Shown here one piece after another: positions 48,441 through 57,068 of a stretch of DNA of 64,000 bases. Within the stretch, counting starts at the first letter, position 1. Each line of letters opens with the position of its first letter. The notes beneath the pieces are model-generated. The model was given only the letters and a program-made list of their open reading frames with translations, was not told the origin of the DNA and made no database searches. A program made the translations under genes and the position numbers. Origin of the DNA: Thioalkalivibrio sp. AKL19 (GTDB lineage Bacteria > Pseudomonadota > Gammaproteobacteria > Ectothiorhodospirales > Ectothiorhodospiraceae); contig NZ_ATUK01000014.1 of assembly GCF_000420165.1 (NCBI RefSeq), positions 244,787 to 308,786 of the forward strand, given 5' to 3'.

Positions 48441-48690
48441 CACGACTCCCCCTAGGAAAATCTGACGGTTGTTGGAGGCTTCACCCGACCGGGAACGGGG
48501 CCCGCGCCGCACCCCAAAGGCCGCGGCAACTGGCTACGCTTACCGGGAATGCCGGATTCCACAAGCAACTTGATGTTAGGCCCCGGTTATGAACAGAGTC
48601 CATGTAAGGCCTTCATTGCCCGCGCTCCGGGACTAACGTTCGCGTTACGGCGAAAGCCGGGTCGCCCACTCCGCCGAACAGGGGTTTACC

Positions 48691-49467
48691 GTGGATTTCC
48701 TTTCGCTCCGTTTCCTGGCCGACTGGCTGCTGCTCCCACCCAGCGGTCCCCTCCTCCTGGCCCTGGCAGGCCTACTCCTGTACCGGACCGTGACGGGCAA
48801 GGCGCTGCTGACCGGCGGGCTTCTACTGACCTACGCCTTCAGCATCCCGCCCGTGAGCCACGCCCTCATGGCACCGCTGCAAGCAGCCTACTCGCCACCC
48901 GGCAGCACCGAGCTGGAGCAAGCCGAAGCCATCGTCGTCCTCGGCGCCGGCTATCGCAGCGGTGCCGTGGAATTCTCCGGTGAGACGGTCAACGACCTGG
49001 CCCTGGTGCGCCTGCGCTACGCCGCCGCCCTGCATCGGCGCACCGGCCTCCCGGTCGTCGCCACCGGCGGCGGCCCCGAGGACCGGGAACCGGAAGCCCG
49101 CTGGATGGCCGAGGTCCTCGAGGAGTTCGGCGTTACGCCGGTGTGGCAGGAGACGCGGGCACGCGACACGGAAGGAAACGCCCGGAATTCGGCCGCGTTG
49201 CTGCGGGAACGCGGCCTGCAGCGCGTCCTGCTCGTCACGCACGCGCACCATCTCCCGCGCGCCACAGCGGCCTTCGAACGCGCGGGGTTGCAGCCCATCC
49301 CGGCCCCGACCGGCGCCTTCGTCGCCCACGACACGCGCCTCTCGTTAGGCGCCTTCAAACCCCAGGCTAACGCCATGCGCACCAGCTGGCTCGCCATGCA
49401 CGAGTACCTCGGTATTCTGTGGTATCGCTGGCAATACGGTCGTCGCCCGGCACCGCCGGACCCCTGA
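48691..49467 (+). CDS. YdcF/ElyC/SanA-family membrane protein (DUF218)
   Basis: This 258-aa protein starts at GTG. It has two N-terminal spans (LLLPPSGPLLLALAGLLLY, ALLTGGLLLTYAFSI) and the DUF218 core: EAIVVLGAGYRSGAVE, LPVVATGGGPEDREPEARWM, ARDTEGNARNSAALLRE, RVLLVTHAHHLPRATAAFE. Relatives affect envelope or undecaprenyl-linked metabolism (ElyC) and cell-wall integrity. The neighbouring polysaccharide genes fit this theme. The ribosome site is poor. Confidence 0.85.
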   Translation: MDFLSLRFLADWLLLPPSGPLLLALAGLLLYRTVTGKALLTGGLLLTYAFSIPPVSHALMAPLQAAYSPPGSTELEQAEAIVVLGAGYRSGAVEFSGETVNDLALVRLRYAAALHRRTGLPVVATGGGPEDREPEARWMAEVLEEFGVTPVWQETRARDTEGNARNSAALLRERGLQRVLLVTHAHHLPRATAAFERAGLQPIPAPTGAFVAHDTRLSLGAFKPQANAMRTSWLAMHEYLGILWYRWQYGRRPAPPDP

Positions 49468-49509
49468 CGCGGCCCGCCAGCCCCAACCCATCACAACCGG
49501 GGGCAACGG

Positions 49510-50490
49510 ATGAATCTGCTGGTAACGGGCGGCGCCGGATACATCGGCAGCCATGTACTGCGGCATCTGCGCAGGGGCGGGCACGACGTCACCGTGTACG
49601 ACAACCTCAGCACCGGGCACGCATGGGCCGTGGGGGATGCCGAGCTGGTCGTCGGCGACCTGGCGGATACCGGGCGCCTGCGGGAAACACTCGAACGCGG
49701 CTTCGACGGCGTACTCCACTTTGCCGCGCACATCATCGTTCCGGAATCGGTCACCGACCCGCTCAAATACTACGGCAACAACACCCGCAACACGCTCAAC
49801 CTGCTGGAGGCCTGTGCCGCCACCGGCGTGCGTTACTTCGTGTTCTCCTCCACCGCCGCCGTCTACGGCATCCCCGACACCGTCTCGGTCGCGGAGGACG
49901 CACCCCTGCGGCCGATCAACCCCTACGGCGCCTCCAAGATGATGTCCGAGCGCATGCTGATGGATCTGGGCGCCGCCTCCGACCTGCGCTATGTCAGCCT
50001 GCGCTACTTCAACGTGGCCGGCGCCGACCCCGAAGGCCGTCTCGGCCAGGCCACGCCGGACGCCACGCACCTGATCAAGGTCGCCTGCCAGGCCGCGACC
50101 GGCCAGCGCGACGGGATCACCGTGTTCGGCACCGACTACGCCACCGGCGACGGCACCTGCGAACGCGACTACATCCACGTCGAGGACCTCGCCGCCGCTC
50201 ACGTCCGCGCCCTGGAACACCTCGACGGTGGCGGCAACTCGCAGGTGCTCAACTGCGGCTACGGCCACGCCTACAGCGTGCTCGAGGTCCTCAACGCCGT
50301 GAAACGCGCCAGCGGCGTCGACTTCCACGTCACGCTCGGCCCGCGTCGCGAAGGCGACCCGCCCGCCCTGATGGCCGACGCCCGCCGCATCCGCCAGACC
50401 CTCGCCTGGGAACCGCAATACGCCGACCTCGACCTCATCGTCCGCCACGCCCTCGCCTGGGAGCAGAAGACGTCACTAGAGACCGCCTGA
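49510..50490 (+). CDS. galE: UDP-glucose 4-epimerase
   Basis: This 326-aa SDR enzyme interconverts UDP-glucose and UDP-galactose. The NAD motif is GGAGYIGSH at residues 7-15, DNLSTGH follows, and the catalytic Ser/Tyr-Lys set is SSTAAVYG and PYGASK. RYFNVAGADPEGRLG and ERDYIHVEDLAAAH are typical. It could feed the polysaccharide pathway upstream. Its last 47 coding bases (50425-50471) recur in diverged form at 51827-51873, bounding the AbiEi module. Confidence 0.95.
   Translation: MNLLVTGGAGYIGSHVLRHLRRGGHDVTVYDNLSTGHAWAVGDAELVVGDLADTGRLRETLERGFDGVLHFAAHIIVPESVTDPLKYYGNNTRNTLNLLEACAATGVRYFVFSSTAAVYGIPDTVSVAEDAPLRPINPYGASKMMSERMLMDLGAASDLRYVSLRYFNVAGADPEGRLGQATPDATHLIKVACQAATGQRDGITVFGTDYATGDGTCERDYIHVEDLAAAHVRALEHLDGGGNSQVLNCGYGHAYSVLEVLNAVKRASGVDFHVTLGPRREGDPPALMADARRIRQTLAWEPQYADLDLIVRHALAWEQKTSLETA
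50425..50471 (+). repeat. galE-tail direct repeat, copy A (within galE)
   Basis: These 47 bases near the galE 3' end match 51827-51873 at about 41 positions by eye (shared core GTCCGCCACGCCCTCGC). The two copies enclose the AbiEi gene and its broken partner. Confidence 0.85.
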
Positions 50491-50659
50491 GCACTAACAT
50501 CTCCCTGGAAATCGCGGCCCCGTCCGATAACCGACGGGGCAAAAGGCAAGGCCTGAAGATTCGCGGGTAAACCCCGACGCTCTCGCCACCGGCGCAACAC
50601 CAATCCATCACTCCACGCCGGGAAACATCCCGTTCCTCACCGTACAAACAATCCGGACT

Positions 50660-50702
50660 TTGATTTTTGTTCCATTTAGGCCTATGTTCAACCGAATTGA
50701 AC
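50660..50702 (+). promoter_or_regulatory. Promoter and overlapping operator of the abiEi-like gene
   Basis: TTGATT (50660-50665), 17 nt, TATGTT (50683-50688) form a plausible sigma-70 promoter. GTTCAA-N5-TTGAAC (50686-50702) is a perfect inverted repeat overlapping the -10 end, suited to autorepression by the encoded HTH protein. The region is AT-rich relative to its surroundings. Confidence 0.55.
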
Positions 50703-50721
50703 AAAGACTAATACTGAACGA

Positions 50722-51780
50722 ATGCGCCCGACTGACGAAATCCTCGCGGCACATCCGCTTCTGCAGCAGGCATACGAGCGCCTGGAGCGCGAGACGGGAC
50801 TACGGCCGCAAATTGAACGCGCACCCGCCCGCGGAAGCACGGCTCGGGCGGGAGACCGGTCCGCATTCCTGCGCGTCGCCCCGGAACACACTAACCGGTG
50901 CTTTGAAGTCCACGTCCTGCCTCGGCTCACTCCAGTCGAACTGGGGCTGACCGCCAACCGGCTCGATCCCGAATGGCCCGCACTGATCATCAGCGAATAC
51001 GTGAACCCGAAGATGGCCGACCGCCTGCGTGACATGGACATCGGCTTTCTGGACCTCGCCGGCAACGCGTACATCAACGCCCCGCCAGTTTATGTCTTCA
51101 TCAAGGGCAACAAGCGTGCGGCCATGGAATATCCGGATCCCGCACCCGCGGCGCACGCCGCCTTTCAGGGCGCCGGGCTGCGCATCGTGTTCGCCCTGCT
51201 TTGCGCTCCACATCTCGTGAGCTCCACCTATCGGGAAATCGCCGAGGCCGCCGGCGTGTCACTGGGGAGCGCCAGCCGAACGCTGCATGCACTGCGGGAC
51301 CAGGGCTATCTCCTGGAAACCAGCCGACGCACACGGCGACTGCACAACTACCCAACCCTGATCGAGCGCTGGACCCTCGCCTACCCCGAACAACTGCGGC
51401 CGAAAACCTTCCTCGGGCGTTACCGCGCGGCCGACCCGGAGTGGTGGCAGGACGCCGACCTGGCCCCGTTCGAAGCCGCCTGGGGTGGTGAAGTGGCGGC
51501 CGCGCGACTCACCAGCTACCTGGTCCCGGAACGCATCTCCATTCACACGCGAATGGCCCCAGCCCCTCTACTGGCCACCTTCGGCCTGCGCAAGGACCCG
51601 ACAGGAAATATCGAGCTCCACAAGAGCTTCTGGCCCCCGGAGTGCAACACAGACGCACCGGACCTGGCGCCCCGCCTGCTCGTCTATGCCGAACTACTGG
51701 CGAGCGGACACGAACGGAACATCGAAACCGCAAGGATGCTTTATGAACAGGGTCTGGCTGGACATCTCGAACCGGATTGA
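50722..51780 (+). CDS. Type IV toxin-antitoxin AbiEi-family antitoxin
   Basis: This 352-aa protein resembles AbiEi-family transcriptional antitoxins. It has an N-terminal domain (HPLLQQAYERLERETG, LGLTANRLDPEWPALIISEY, IGFLDLAGNAYINAPPVYVFIKG), a winged HTH around residues 170-198 (TYREIAEAAGVSLGSASRTLHALRDQG), and a C-terminal domain ending RNIETARMLYEQGLAGHL. The expected nucleotidyltransferase toxin gene begins in overlap but is truncated, so this may be an orphan antitoxin. A palindromic operator overlaps its promoter. The module lies between two galE-tail copies. Confidence 0.8.
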   Translation: MRPTDEILAAHPLLQQAYERLERETGLRPQIERAPARGSTARAGDRSAFLRVAPEHTNRCFEVHVLPRLTPVELGLTANRLDPEWPALIISEYVNPKMADRLRDMDIGFLDLAGNAYINAPPVYVFIKGNKRAAMEYPDPAPAAHAAFQGAGLRIVFALLCAPHLVSSTYREIAEAAGVSLGSASRTLHALRDQGYLLETSRRTRRLHNYPTLIERWTLAYPEQLRPKTFLGRYRAADPEWWQDADLAPFEAAWGGEVAAARLTSYLVPERISIHTRMAPAPLLATFGLRKDPTGNIELHKSFWPPECNTDAPDLAPRLLVYAELLASGHERNIETARMLYEQGLAGHLEPD

Positions 51781-51946
51781 TCCACTGCAAACAGAAGCGC
51801 TGGGCGAGCTCGATCGCCTGGCCACCGAGCTCGGCCTCATTGTCCGCCACGCCCTCGCGAGGGAACAGAAGACAGCTGGTAAAGCGATGCAAGAAAGCGC
51901 TTGGGCTTTCCACAGCGGGGACCGGATATCCACCGGAAGAACCTGA
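51743..51946 (+). pseudogene. Truncated nucleotidyltransferase-toxin gene fused to a galE-tail fragment
   Basis: From ATG 51743, overlapping the abiEi end, the frame reads MNRVWLDISNRIDPLQTEAL then GELDRLATELG. This resembles the N-terminus of AbiEii-like nucleotidyltransferases encoded after such antitoxins. After about 31 codons it passes into LIVRHALAREQKTA, which is the galE C-terminal sequence in the same frame (galE: LIVRHALAWEQKTS), and stops at 51946. The catalytic domain (GSx10-11DxD) is therefore absent. The likely cause is a recombination or deletion between the toxin gene and a galE tail. Confidence 0.7.
51827..51873 (+). repeat. galE-tail direct repeat, copy B (diverged fragment)
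   Basis: This is the second copy of the galE 3' segment, in the same orientation as copy A at 50425-50471, with about six differences. Sequence before and after it shows no further similarity to galE. Confidence 0.85.
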
Positions 51947-51996
51947 TAAAACGCGTGCTATCCTGGTTTTCGGTTTAGGGGGAGACCGATCCGACC

Positions 51997-54900
51997 GTGA
52001 CTTCGAGCGCACAACCCAAACGTGCAGAGACCGACGTACGCCGGCTAGTCCGCGGCGGTGAACGCGACCCGTTTCTTCCCCGGCTCCTAGCTGCAATCCG
52101 TCATGCAGACGAAATCGAGCTAGCTGTCGCCTTTATTAAATCCTCAGGCCTCAACCTGATCTTCGAGGCACTGGTGGAGCGCTGCGATGGCGCCCGGCCC
52201 GCTGTTCTTCGCATCGTTACCAGCGATTATCTTGGCGTCACCGACCCCCAGGCCTTGCGACAGCTTCTTCTTCTCGCTGAGCGTGGCGCAGATGTGCGCG
52301 TGTACGAGTCCGACAAGCGGAGCTTTCACCTCAAGGCATACTTATTCCTCCGCAGTGCCGGCCAAGATGGAGAAGCCTTCGTCGGGTCGAGCAACATCAG
52401 CCACGAAGCGCTAACTCGAGGAATCGAATGGAACTACCGGGTGGAAGCAGAGGCATCGGTCGATGGTGGCTCCAATCGCCTGGACGAAATCCGAGAAGCC
52501 TTTCGGGAGGTTTTTTGGCACCCACGTACGCGGCCATTGGAATATGCATGGGTTGATGCCTACGAACAACGCAGGCCGACCGAGCGCCCGCGGGTCGCAC
52601 CCGGAAGCGATGATCCAGAGTTTCCTCCTCCTGACCCCACCCAACCTCAGCAAGAAGCCCTGGAAGCCCTCGCACAGACCCGTGCCGAGGGATACGAGCG
52701 TGGGCTAGTGGTAATGGCAACAGGTCTCGGGAAGACGTACCTCGCAGCCTTCGACGCACAGCAGTGCCAAGCAACCCGAGTGCTATTCGTTGCTCACCGA
52801 GAAGAAATCCTGCTTCAAGCAGAGGCGACTTTCCAACGGGTCTTTCCGCAGGCGCACGTAGGCCGGTATCGCCGCGACGTTCGCGACACAGATGCAACCA
52901 TGCTGTTCGCCTCGGTTCAGACACTACACCGGGAGGAACACCTGGAACGGTTCGCACCAGATGCCTTCGACTACATCGTGGTGGATGAATTTCACCACGC
53001 AGCTTCCGCGACCTATCGGCGGGTGTTACAGCATTTCGGGCCCCGGTTCCTCCTAGGACTCACAGCAACGCCTGAACGAGCGGACCAGGCCAACATCCTC
53101 GCACTGTGCGATGACAACCTGGTACAGACTACGGACCTGTTTGCCGGGATTCGCGCCGGCCTACTTTGCCCGTTTCACTATTACGGAATCCACGACGATT
53201 CCGTTGACTACAAGCAAATCCCCTGGCGCAACGGTCGTTTCGATGAACAGGCGGTAGAGAACCAGTTCGCGACGGCCGCGCGCGCCCGACATAACTTGCG
53301 TGAATGGAGACACAAAGCGGGCCAACGCACACTCGCGTTTTGCGCCTCCCGACGCCATTCAGACTTCATGGCAGAAGAGTTTTCTCGTCAGGGGGTCGCA
53401 GCACTCTCGGTTCACGCGGGTTCCACAATGAGCCGAGAAGAAGCGCTAGAGCGACTGAAAACCGGTCAGACAAAGGTAGTGTTCTCGGTGGACCTGTTTA
53501 GCGAGGGGATTGATGTTCCTGTCGTGGACACCGTGATGATGCTTCGACCGACGGAATCCCCAGTCCTATTCCTCCAGCAGCTTGGGCGCGGGCTCCGCAA
53601 GGCCCCCGAAGCAGGCAAGGAACACCTGGTAGTACTCGACTTTATTGGCAACCATCGAGCCTTTCTGAACCGCCCTCGTGCCCTGTTCCAGGTAGGTGAC
53701 ACTGGGAGAGAACTACAAGAGCTAGTGGAACGAGCCAGGGAGGGTACGCTGGACCTACCCTCTGGCTGTTTCGTGAACTACGATCTCGCGTTTCTCGATT
53801 TCCTGGAACGGCTCCAGCCACAGGCGGCCCATGAGCGCTACGAGAACCTCAAAGCCTCGCTCGGGCGTCGACCAACCGCGGCTGAGGCTTATCGGGCGGG
53901 TCTTTCCATGCAAGCTTTGCGGCAGCAAAGCGGCAGTTGGTGGCAGTTCCTCGCCGACCATGGTGACTTGTCTGATAGCGAAATGGAGTGCGTGACAGCT
54001 CATGGCGACTTCCTGCGCGAAGCCGAAGTTACCAAGCTGAACCGGTCGTACAAGATGGTTCTACTGGAAGCCCTATTGGAGCTCGATGGATTCCGCGAAG
54101 CGGCGAAAATCGACGACCTCGTGGCCGCCTCAGCCCAGGTGTTCAGGCGCCGCCCTCAGTTGCAGGCCGATTTACCCCCCGAGCTCCGTGGGCCCGACGG
54201 GTTGGATGTGACCAAGTTGCGCCCGTATTGGCGAAAGAATCCAATTCACTTCTGGACCAAGGCCGACCAAGGTCCAGACGTACGGCGCTGGTTCATCGTT
54301 GATCATGATCAGTTCACCCCAACTTTTGACCTCGGCGATCGCGTGCAAGCCGACACCTTCACCCAAATGGTCCAAGAGCTTGTGGATTACCGGTTAGCCC
54401 AATACCGCCCTGCGATCGATCCCGCAGACCAGCGTCCTGACGAAGCGCACGTCCTCCCTTTTCCACATCAGGAAGGCCACACTCAACTACCCTTCTACCC
54501 AGACCTAAAGATTGCTTGCGGCCATTTCCGCGTGGCGCGCGGAGACGGTGAAGAGAACATCGCCGTACCCGCTGGCTACGGTCGCCTCGACCCCGATCGT
54601 CACTTCGTCGCCCGTGCGCAGGGGGACTCCATGAACGGGGGTAAGAATCCAATCCAGGATGGTGACTACTTGCTGCTTGAGTGGGTGACCGACACGTCCG
54701 CCGGGTCTGTGACCGGTTCAACCATGGCGATCGAACGACAAGACGAGGCTGGGGATAACCAGTACCTGCTACGAGTAGTCACCAAGGATGCTCACGGACG
54801 CTACATCCTTAAAGCCAACAACCCTGCTTACCGGGATCTCGAAGCCGATAGTTCGATGCGGACCTTCGCCCGCCTGCGGGACGTGCTTGATCCATTGGAC

Positions 54901-55311
54901 CTCGCAATTGGACAGCATTTCGAGCGCACGAAGATCGCGGAACTCTTCGGAGCCACGTACACCTCAGGCGCGTGGCAATCGGGACACATCGTCCTGCCGG
55001 AGACTCGAACCCATATCCTACTGGTAACGCTGAACAAGCAAGGAAAAGCGGAAGACCACCGGTATCTGGACTATTTCGTCGACGAACGCACGTTCCACTG
55101 GCAGAGCCAAAACCAAACCACGCCCGAAAGCAGGCGTGGAAAGGAAATCATTGAACACCGAGAAAAGGGCATCGATATTCATCTGTTCGTCCGTGACCAT
55201 AAGCTTGGGCCCGATGGTCGAGCAGCGCACTTTCAATACATGGGTCCAGTCGAGTACGTCACACACCAAGGTTCGGCCCCAATGAGCGTCACCTTCCAGC
55301 TCAAATCTTAG
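51997..55311 (+). CDS. PLD-nuclease / SF2-helicase / S24-like / DUF3427-like fusion protein
   Basis: This is a 1104-aa protein with a GTG start. Residues 1-190 are a phospholipase-D-type nuclease domain with one HKD-like motif (FHLKAYLF, His111/Lys113, then VGSSNIS). Residues 215-640 are an SF2 helicase: ATGLGKT (241-247), VDEFHHA (Asp330-Glu331), LTATPER (355-361), FCASRRHSDF and QQLGRGLRK (527-535). Residues about 840-965 resemble LexA/S24 (ARAQGDSMNGGKNPIQDGD, Ser878), but the expected catalytic Lys seems to be Arg926. Residues 970-1104 resemble the DUF3427 end (TFHWQSQNQTTPES, IHLFVRDHK). Codon use is less GC-biased than its neighbours, hinting at transfer. A restriction or anti-phage role is inferred. 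Confidence 0.85.
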   Translation: MTSSAQPKRAETDVRRLVRGGERDPFLPRLLAAIRHADEIELAVAFIKSSGLNLIFEALVERCDGARPAVLRIVTSDYLGVTDPQALRQLLLLAERGADVRVYESDKRSFHLKAYLFLRSAGQDGEAFVGSSNISHEALTRGIEWNYRVEAEASVDGGSNRLDEIREAFREVFWHPRTRPLEYAWVDAYEQRRPTERPRVAPGSDDPEFPPPDPTQPQQEALEALAQTRAEGYERGLVVMATGLGKTYLAAFDAQQCQATRVLFVAHREEILLQAEATFQRVFPQAHVGRYRRDVRDTDATMLFASVQTLHREEHLERFAPDAFDYIVVDEFHHAASATYRRVLQHFGPRFLLGLTATPERADQANILALCDDNLVQTTDLFAGIRAGLLCPFHYYGIHDDSVDYKQIPWRNGRFDEQAVENQFATAARARHNLREWRHKAGQRTLAFCASRRHSDFMAEEFSRQGVAALSVHAGSTMSREEALERLKTGQTKVVFSVDLFSEGIDVPVVDTVMMLRPTESPVLFLQQLGRGLRKAPEAGKEHLVVLDFIGNHRAFLNRPRALFQVGDTGRELQELVERAREGTLDLPSGCFVNYDLAFLDFLERLQPQAAHERYENLKASLGRRPTAAEAYRAGLSMQALRQQSGSWWQFLADHGDLSDSEMECVTAHGDFLREAEVTKLNRSYKMVLLEALLELDGFREAAKIDDLVAASAQVFRRRPQLQADLPPELRGPDGLDVTKLRPYWRKNPIHFWTKADQGPDVRRWFIVDHDQFTPTFDLGDRVQADTFTQMVQELVDYRLAQYRPAIDPADQRPDEAHVLPFPHQEGHTQLPFYPDLKIACGHFRVARGDGEENIAVPAGYGRLDPDRHFVARAQGDSMNGGKNPIQDGDYLLLEWVTDTSAGSVTGSTMAIERQDEAGDNQYLLRVVTKDAHGRYILKANNPAYRDLEADSSMRTFARLRDVLDPLDLAIGQHFERTKIAELFGATYTSGAWQSGHIVLPETRTHILLVTLNKQGKAEDHRYLDYFVDERTFHWQSQNQTTPESRRGKEIIEHREKGIDIHLFVRDHKLGPDGRAAHFQYMGPVEYVTHQGSAPMSVTFQLKS

Positions 55312-55921
55312 CGCCCCGGCGGAAAGCGATCTCAGCCCACATAATGCCTTTCCGGTTCAAAGCATCCTCGTTCGTGCTCGAATGAATCACCTGCAATCCC
55401 TGAGCCACAGCCAAGCTCTCGAGCTCCTCCATGCTTACGCCGTACATGCCGCGCTCCGCCTCGGGTTCGGCCAAACGCAATGTGAAAGCGAGGACCCCAT
55501 CGGAAGCAAGCAGGCCGAGCAGAGTGCCCAGGCTCTTCTCGCGCTCTTCCGGGGCTACGTGCATCCAAACCGCTGATAGAAGGATTAGCTGAAATTCATA
55601 GGCGGCGGTTCGCAGCTGAGACAGATGCGGCAAACGGTCGTCAATCCATTCGATGCGGGAATGTGGATGCAGCCGTTGCGCTTCTTCGCGCAACAGATCC
55701 GTTGGTTCGACCGCCACGACGGAATACCCTCGCTCAGCGAACGCGGCCGCATCGCGTCCGGATCCAGCGCCAACATCGAGAACTGACCCGAGAGTCGCCT
55801 CAGGAAGATGGGGCAGCAGCCATCGGTGAACAGCCTCGAATCGGACGGCTTCATACTGACCGACCAGCACTTTTGCCCGGGTACCGTACCAGCGGGTTGC
55901 TATGTCATTTGCGTTTGACAT
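55301..55921 (-). CDS. Class I SAM-dependent methyltransferase
   Basis: This 206-aa Rossmann methyltransferase has motif I VLDVGAGSGRDAAAFAERG, followed by VVAVEPTDLLREEAQ and a later LLSAVWMHV. The target cannot be inferred; it lacks the DPPY/NPPY motif of DNA adenine methylases. Its last 11 bases overlap the end of the PLD-helicase gene on the other strand. ATG 55921 is chosen over an in-frame TTG at 55930. It lies 12 nt downstream of the Nudix gene, probably co-transcribed. Confidence 0.85.
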   Translation of the reverse strand: MSNANDIATRWYGTRAKVLVGQYEAVRFEAVHRWLLPHLPEATLGSVLDVGAGSGRDAAAFAERGYSVVAVEPTDLLREEAQRLHPHSRIEWIDDRLPHLSQLRTAAYEFQLILLSAVWMHVAPEEREKSLGTLLGLLASDGVLAFTLRLAEPEAERGMYGVSMEELESLAVAQGLQVIHSSTNEDALNRKGIMWAEIAFRRGAKI

Positions 55922-55933
55922 GGCGCGCAATGA

Positions 55934-56341
55934 TCACTGCCTTTCGAGAAAGGCATGGAGCAACGGGATATCGGCTGGAGCAAGGTCCAGTTCGTGTGCT
56001 TTCTCGGATGGGACCCATAAGCAGTGATCGTGGACGGTGAGGCGGGGTTGGCCCTCGGGGGCAACGGCGGATAGCGCGACCAGTTCCACGCCGCCTGAAT
56101 CGGGGATCAGGCTGCGGCCGATCTCCTCGCCGATCTCGGCGTGTATCCCCAGTTCTTCCAACAGCTCGCGGCGAAGGGCAGCTTCCAAAGGCTCGCCGGG
56201 CTCGGTCTTGCCACCGGGAAACTCCCAGTAGCCAGGCAACGCCTGATCCGGCGCGCGGCGGGCGAGAAAGATTCTGCCGCGCTCATCCTCGATGATGGCG
56301 CAGACCACACAACGTTCCGCTATGCCTTCGACCGATGCCAC
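55934..56341 (-). CDS. MutT-like Nudix (d)NTP pyrophosphohydrolase
   Basis: This 135-aa Nudix protein with a GTG start has the complete Nudix box GGKTEPGEPLEAALRREL followed by LEELGI. Together with IFLARRAPDQALPGYWEFPG it resembles MutT/(deoxy)nucleoside triphosphate pyrophosphohydrolases. It could sanitise 8-oxo-dGTP or, as part of the adjacent accessory set, act on modified nucleotides. It lies between the methyltransferase and def, all on the minus strand. Confidence 0.9.
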   Translation of the reverse strand: MASVEGIAERCVVCAIIEDERGRIFLARRAPDQALPGYWEFPGGKTEPGEPLEAALRRELLEELGIHAEIGEEIGRSLIPDSGGVELVALSAVAPEGQPRLTVHDHCLWVPSEKAHELDLAPADIPLLHAFLERQ

Positions 56342-56400
56342 AGGGCTCCTCCATCCAGGCTGCCCCGGATGCTACCAGGTTCGTCCACGCCGAAGGCCCA

Positions 56401-56937
56401 TCAGATCGAGACGTGGAACTCGCGATATTCGTCGTGGAAGGCGAGCCGCGTGGTGTCGGTGACGCGGTCGATGTAGAGCTTGCCGTCGAGGTGGTCGATC
56501 TCGTGCTGGAAGACGGTGGCGAGAAAGCCTTCGGGCTCCAGATGGCGCGGCGTTCCGTCCGGCTCGCGGTAGTCCATGGCGATGTGGCGGGGGCGCGCGA
56601 CTTCGCCACGCAGGCCGGGTACGGAGAGGCAGCCTTCCCAGTAGCGCTGCGGCGTCGGGTCGAGCACGGTCACGGCCGGGTTGACGAGGACCATGCGGCC
56701 GGTGGGCACGGCATCGGGGTAGCGGCTGTTACCGGGCTCGATCTCGATCACGGCGACGCGTTGCGGTACGCCGACCTGGGCGGCGGCCAGGCCGAGCCCT
56801 TCGTTGGCGTGCATGGTGTCGACCAGGTCGTCCACCAGGGCGTGCAGCCGGGGGCTGTCAAAATCGGATTCGGGTACCGGGTCGCAGGTGCGACGCAGGT
56901 CGGGGTGTCCCATGCGCAGGATACGGCGAACGCTCAT
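56401..56937 (-). CDS. def: Peptide deformylase
   Basis: This 178-aa metalloenzyme removes the formyl group from nascent chains. All three motifs are present: GLGLAAAQVG, EGCLSVPG (metal Cys) and QHEIDHLDG (metal His residues and catalytic Glu). Its start is 7 bp from an att-like repeat of the tRNA-Phe island, so the insertion has replaced its original upstream region. It is not next to fmt; the sequence may be a second deformylase copy. Confidence 0.95.
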   Translation of the reverse strand: MSVRRILRMGHPDLRRTCDPVPESDFDSPRLHALVDDLVDTMHANEGLGLAAAQVGVPQRVAVIEIEPGNSRYPDAVPTGRMVLVNPAVTVLDPTPQRYWEGCLSVPGLRGEVARPRHIAMDYREPDGTPRHLEPEGFLATVFQHEIDHLDGKLYIDRVTDTTRLAFHDEYREFHVSI

Positions 56938-57068
56938 GGGAAAGATGGTGCCACAAGGGGGAAATAATGGTGGCCGGGGACGGAATTGAACTGCCCTCAG
57001 AAGAAGAGGAAACGCTCCTTTCTAGCTGTCACCTTGCCGCATTCGTAACCCGCGTCGGGATGTCGAAC

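Noticed and set aside
51777..52061. Separate small gene between the AbiEi gene and the PLD-helicase
   Set aside because: The frame is out of register with the toxin-like N-terminus and the galE-tail similarity and has no ribosome site.
56963..56994. Second tRNA-Phe gene
   Set aside because: Only the 3' T-arm/acceptor part is present; the anticodon and D arms are absent, so it is an att-like remnant.
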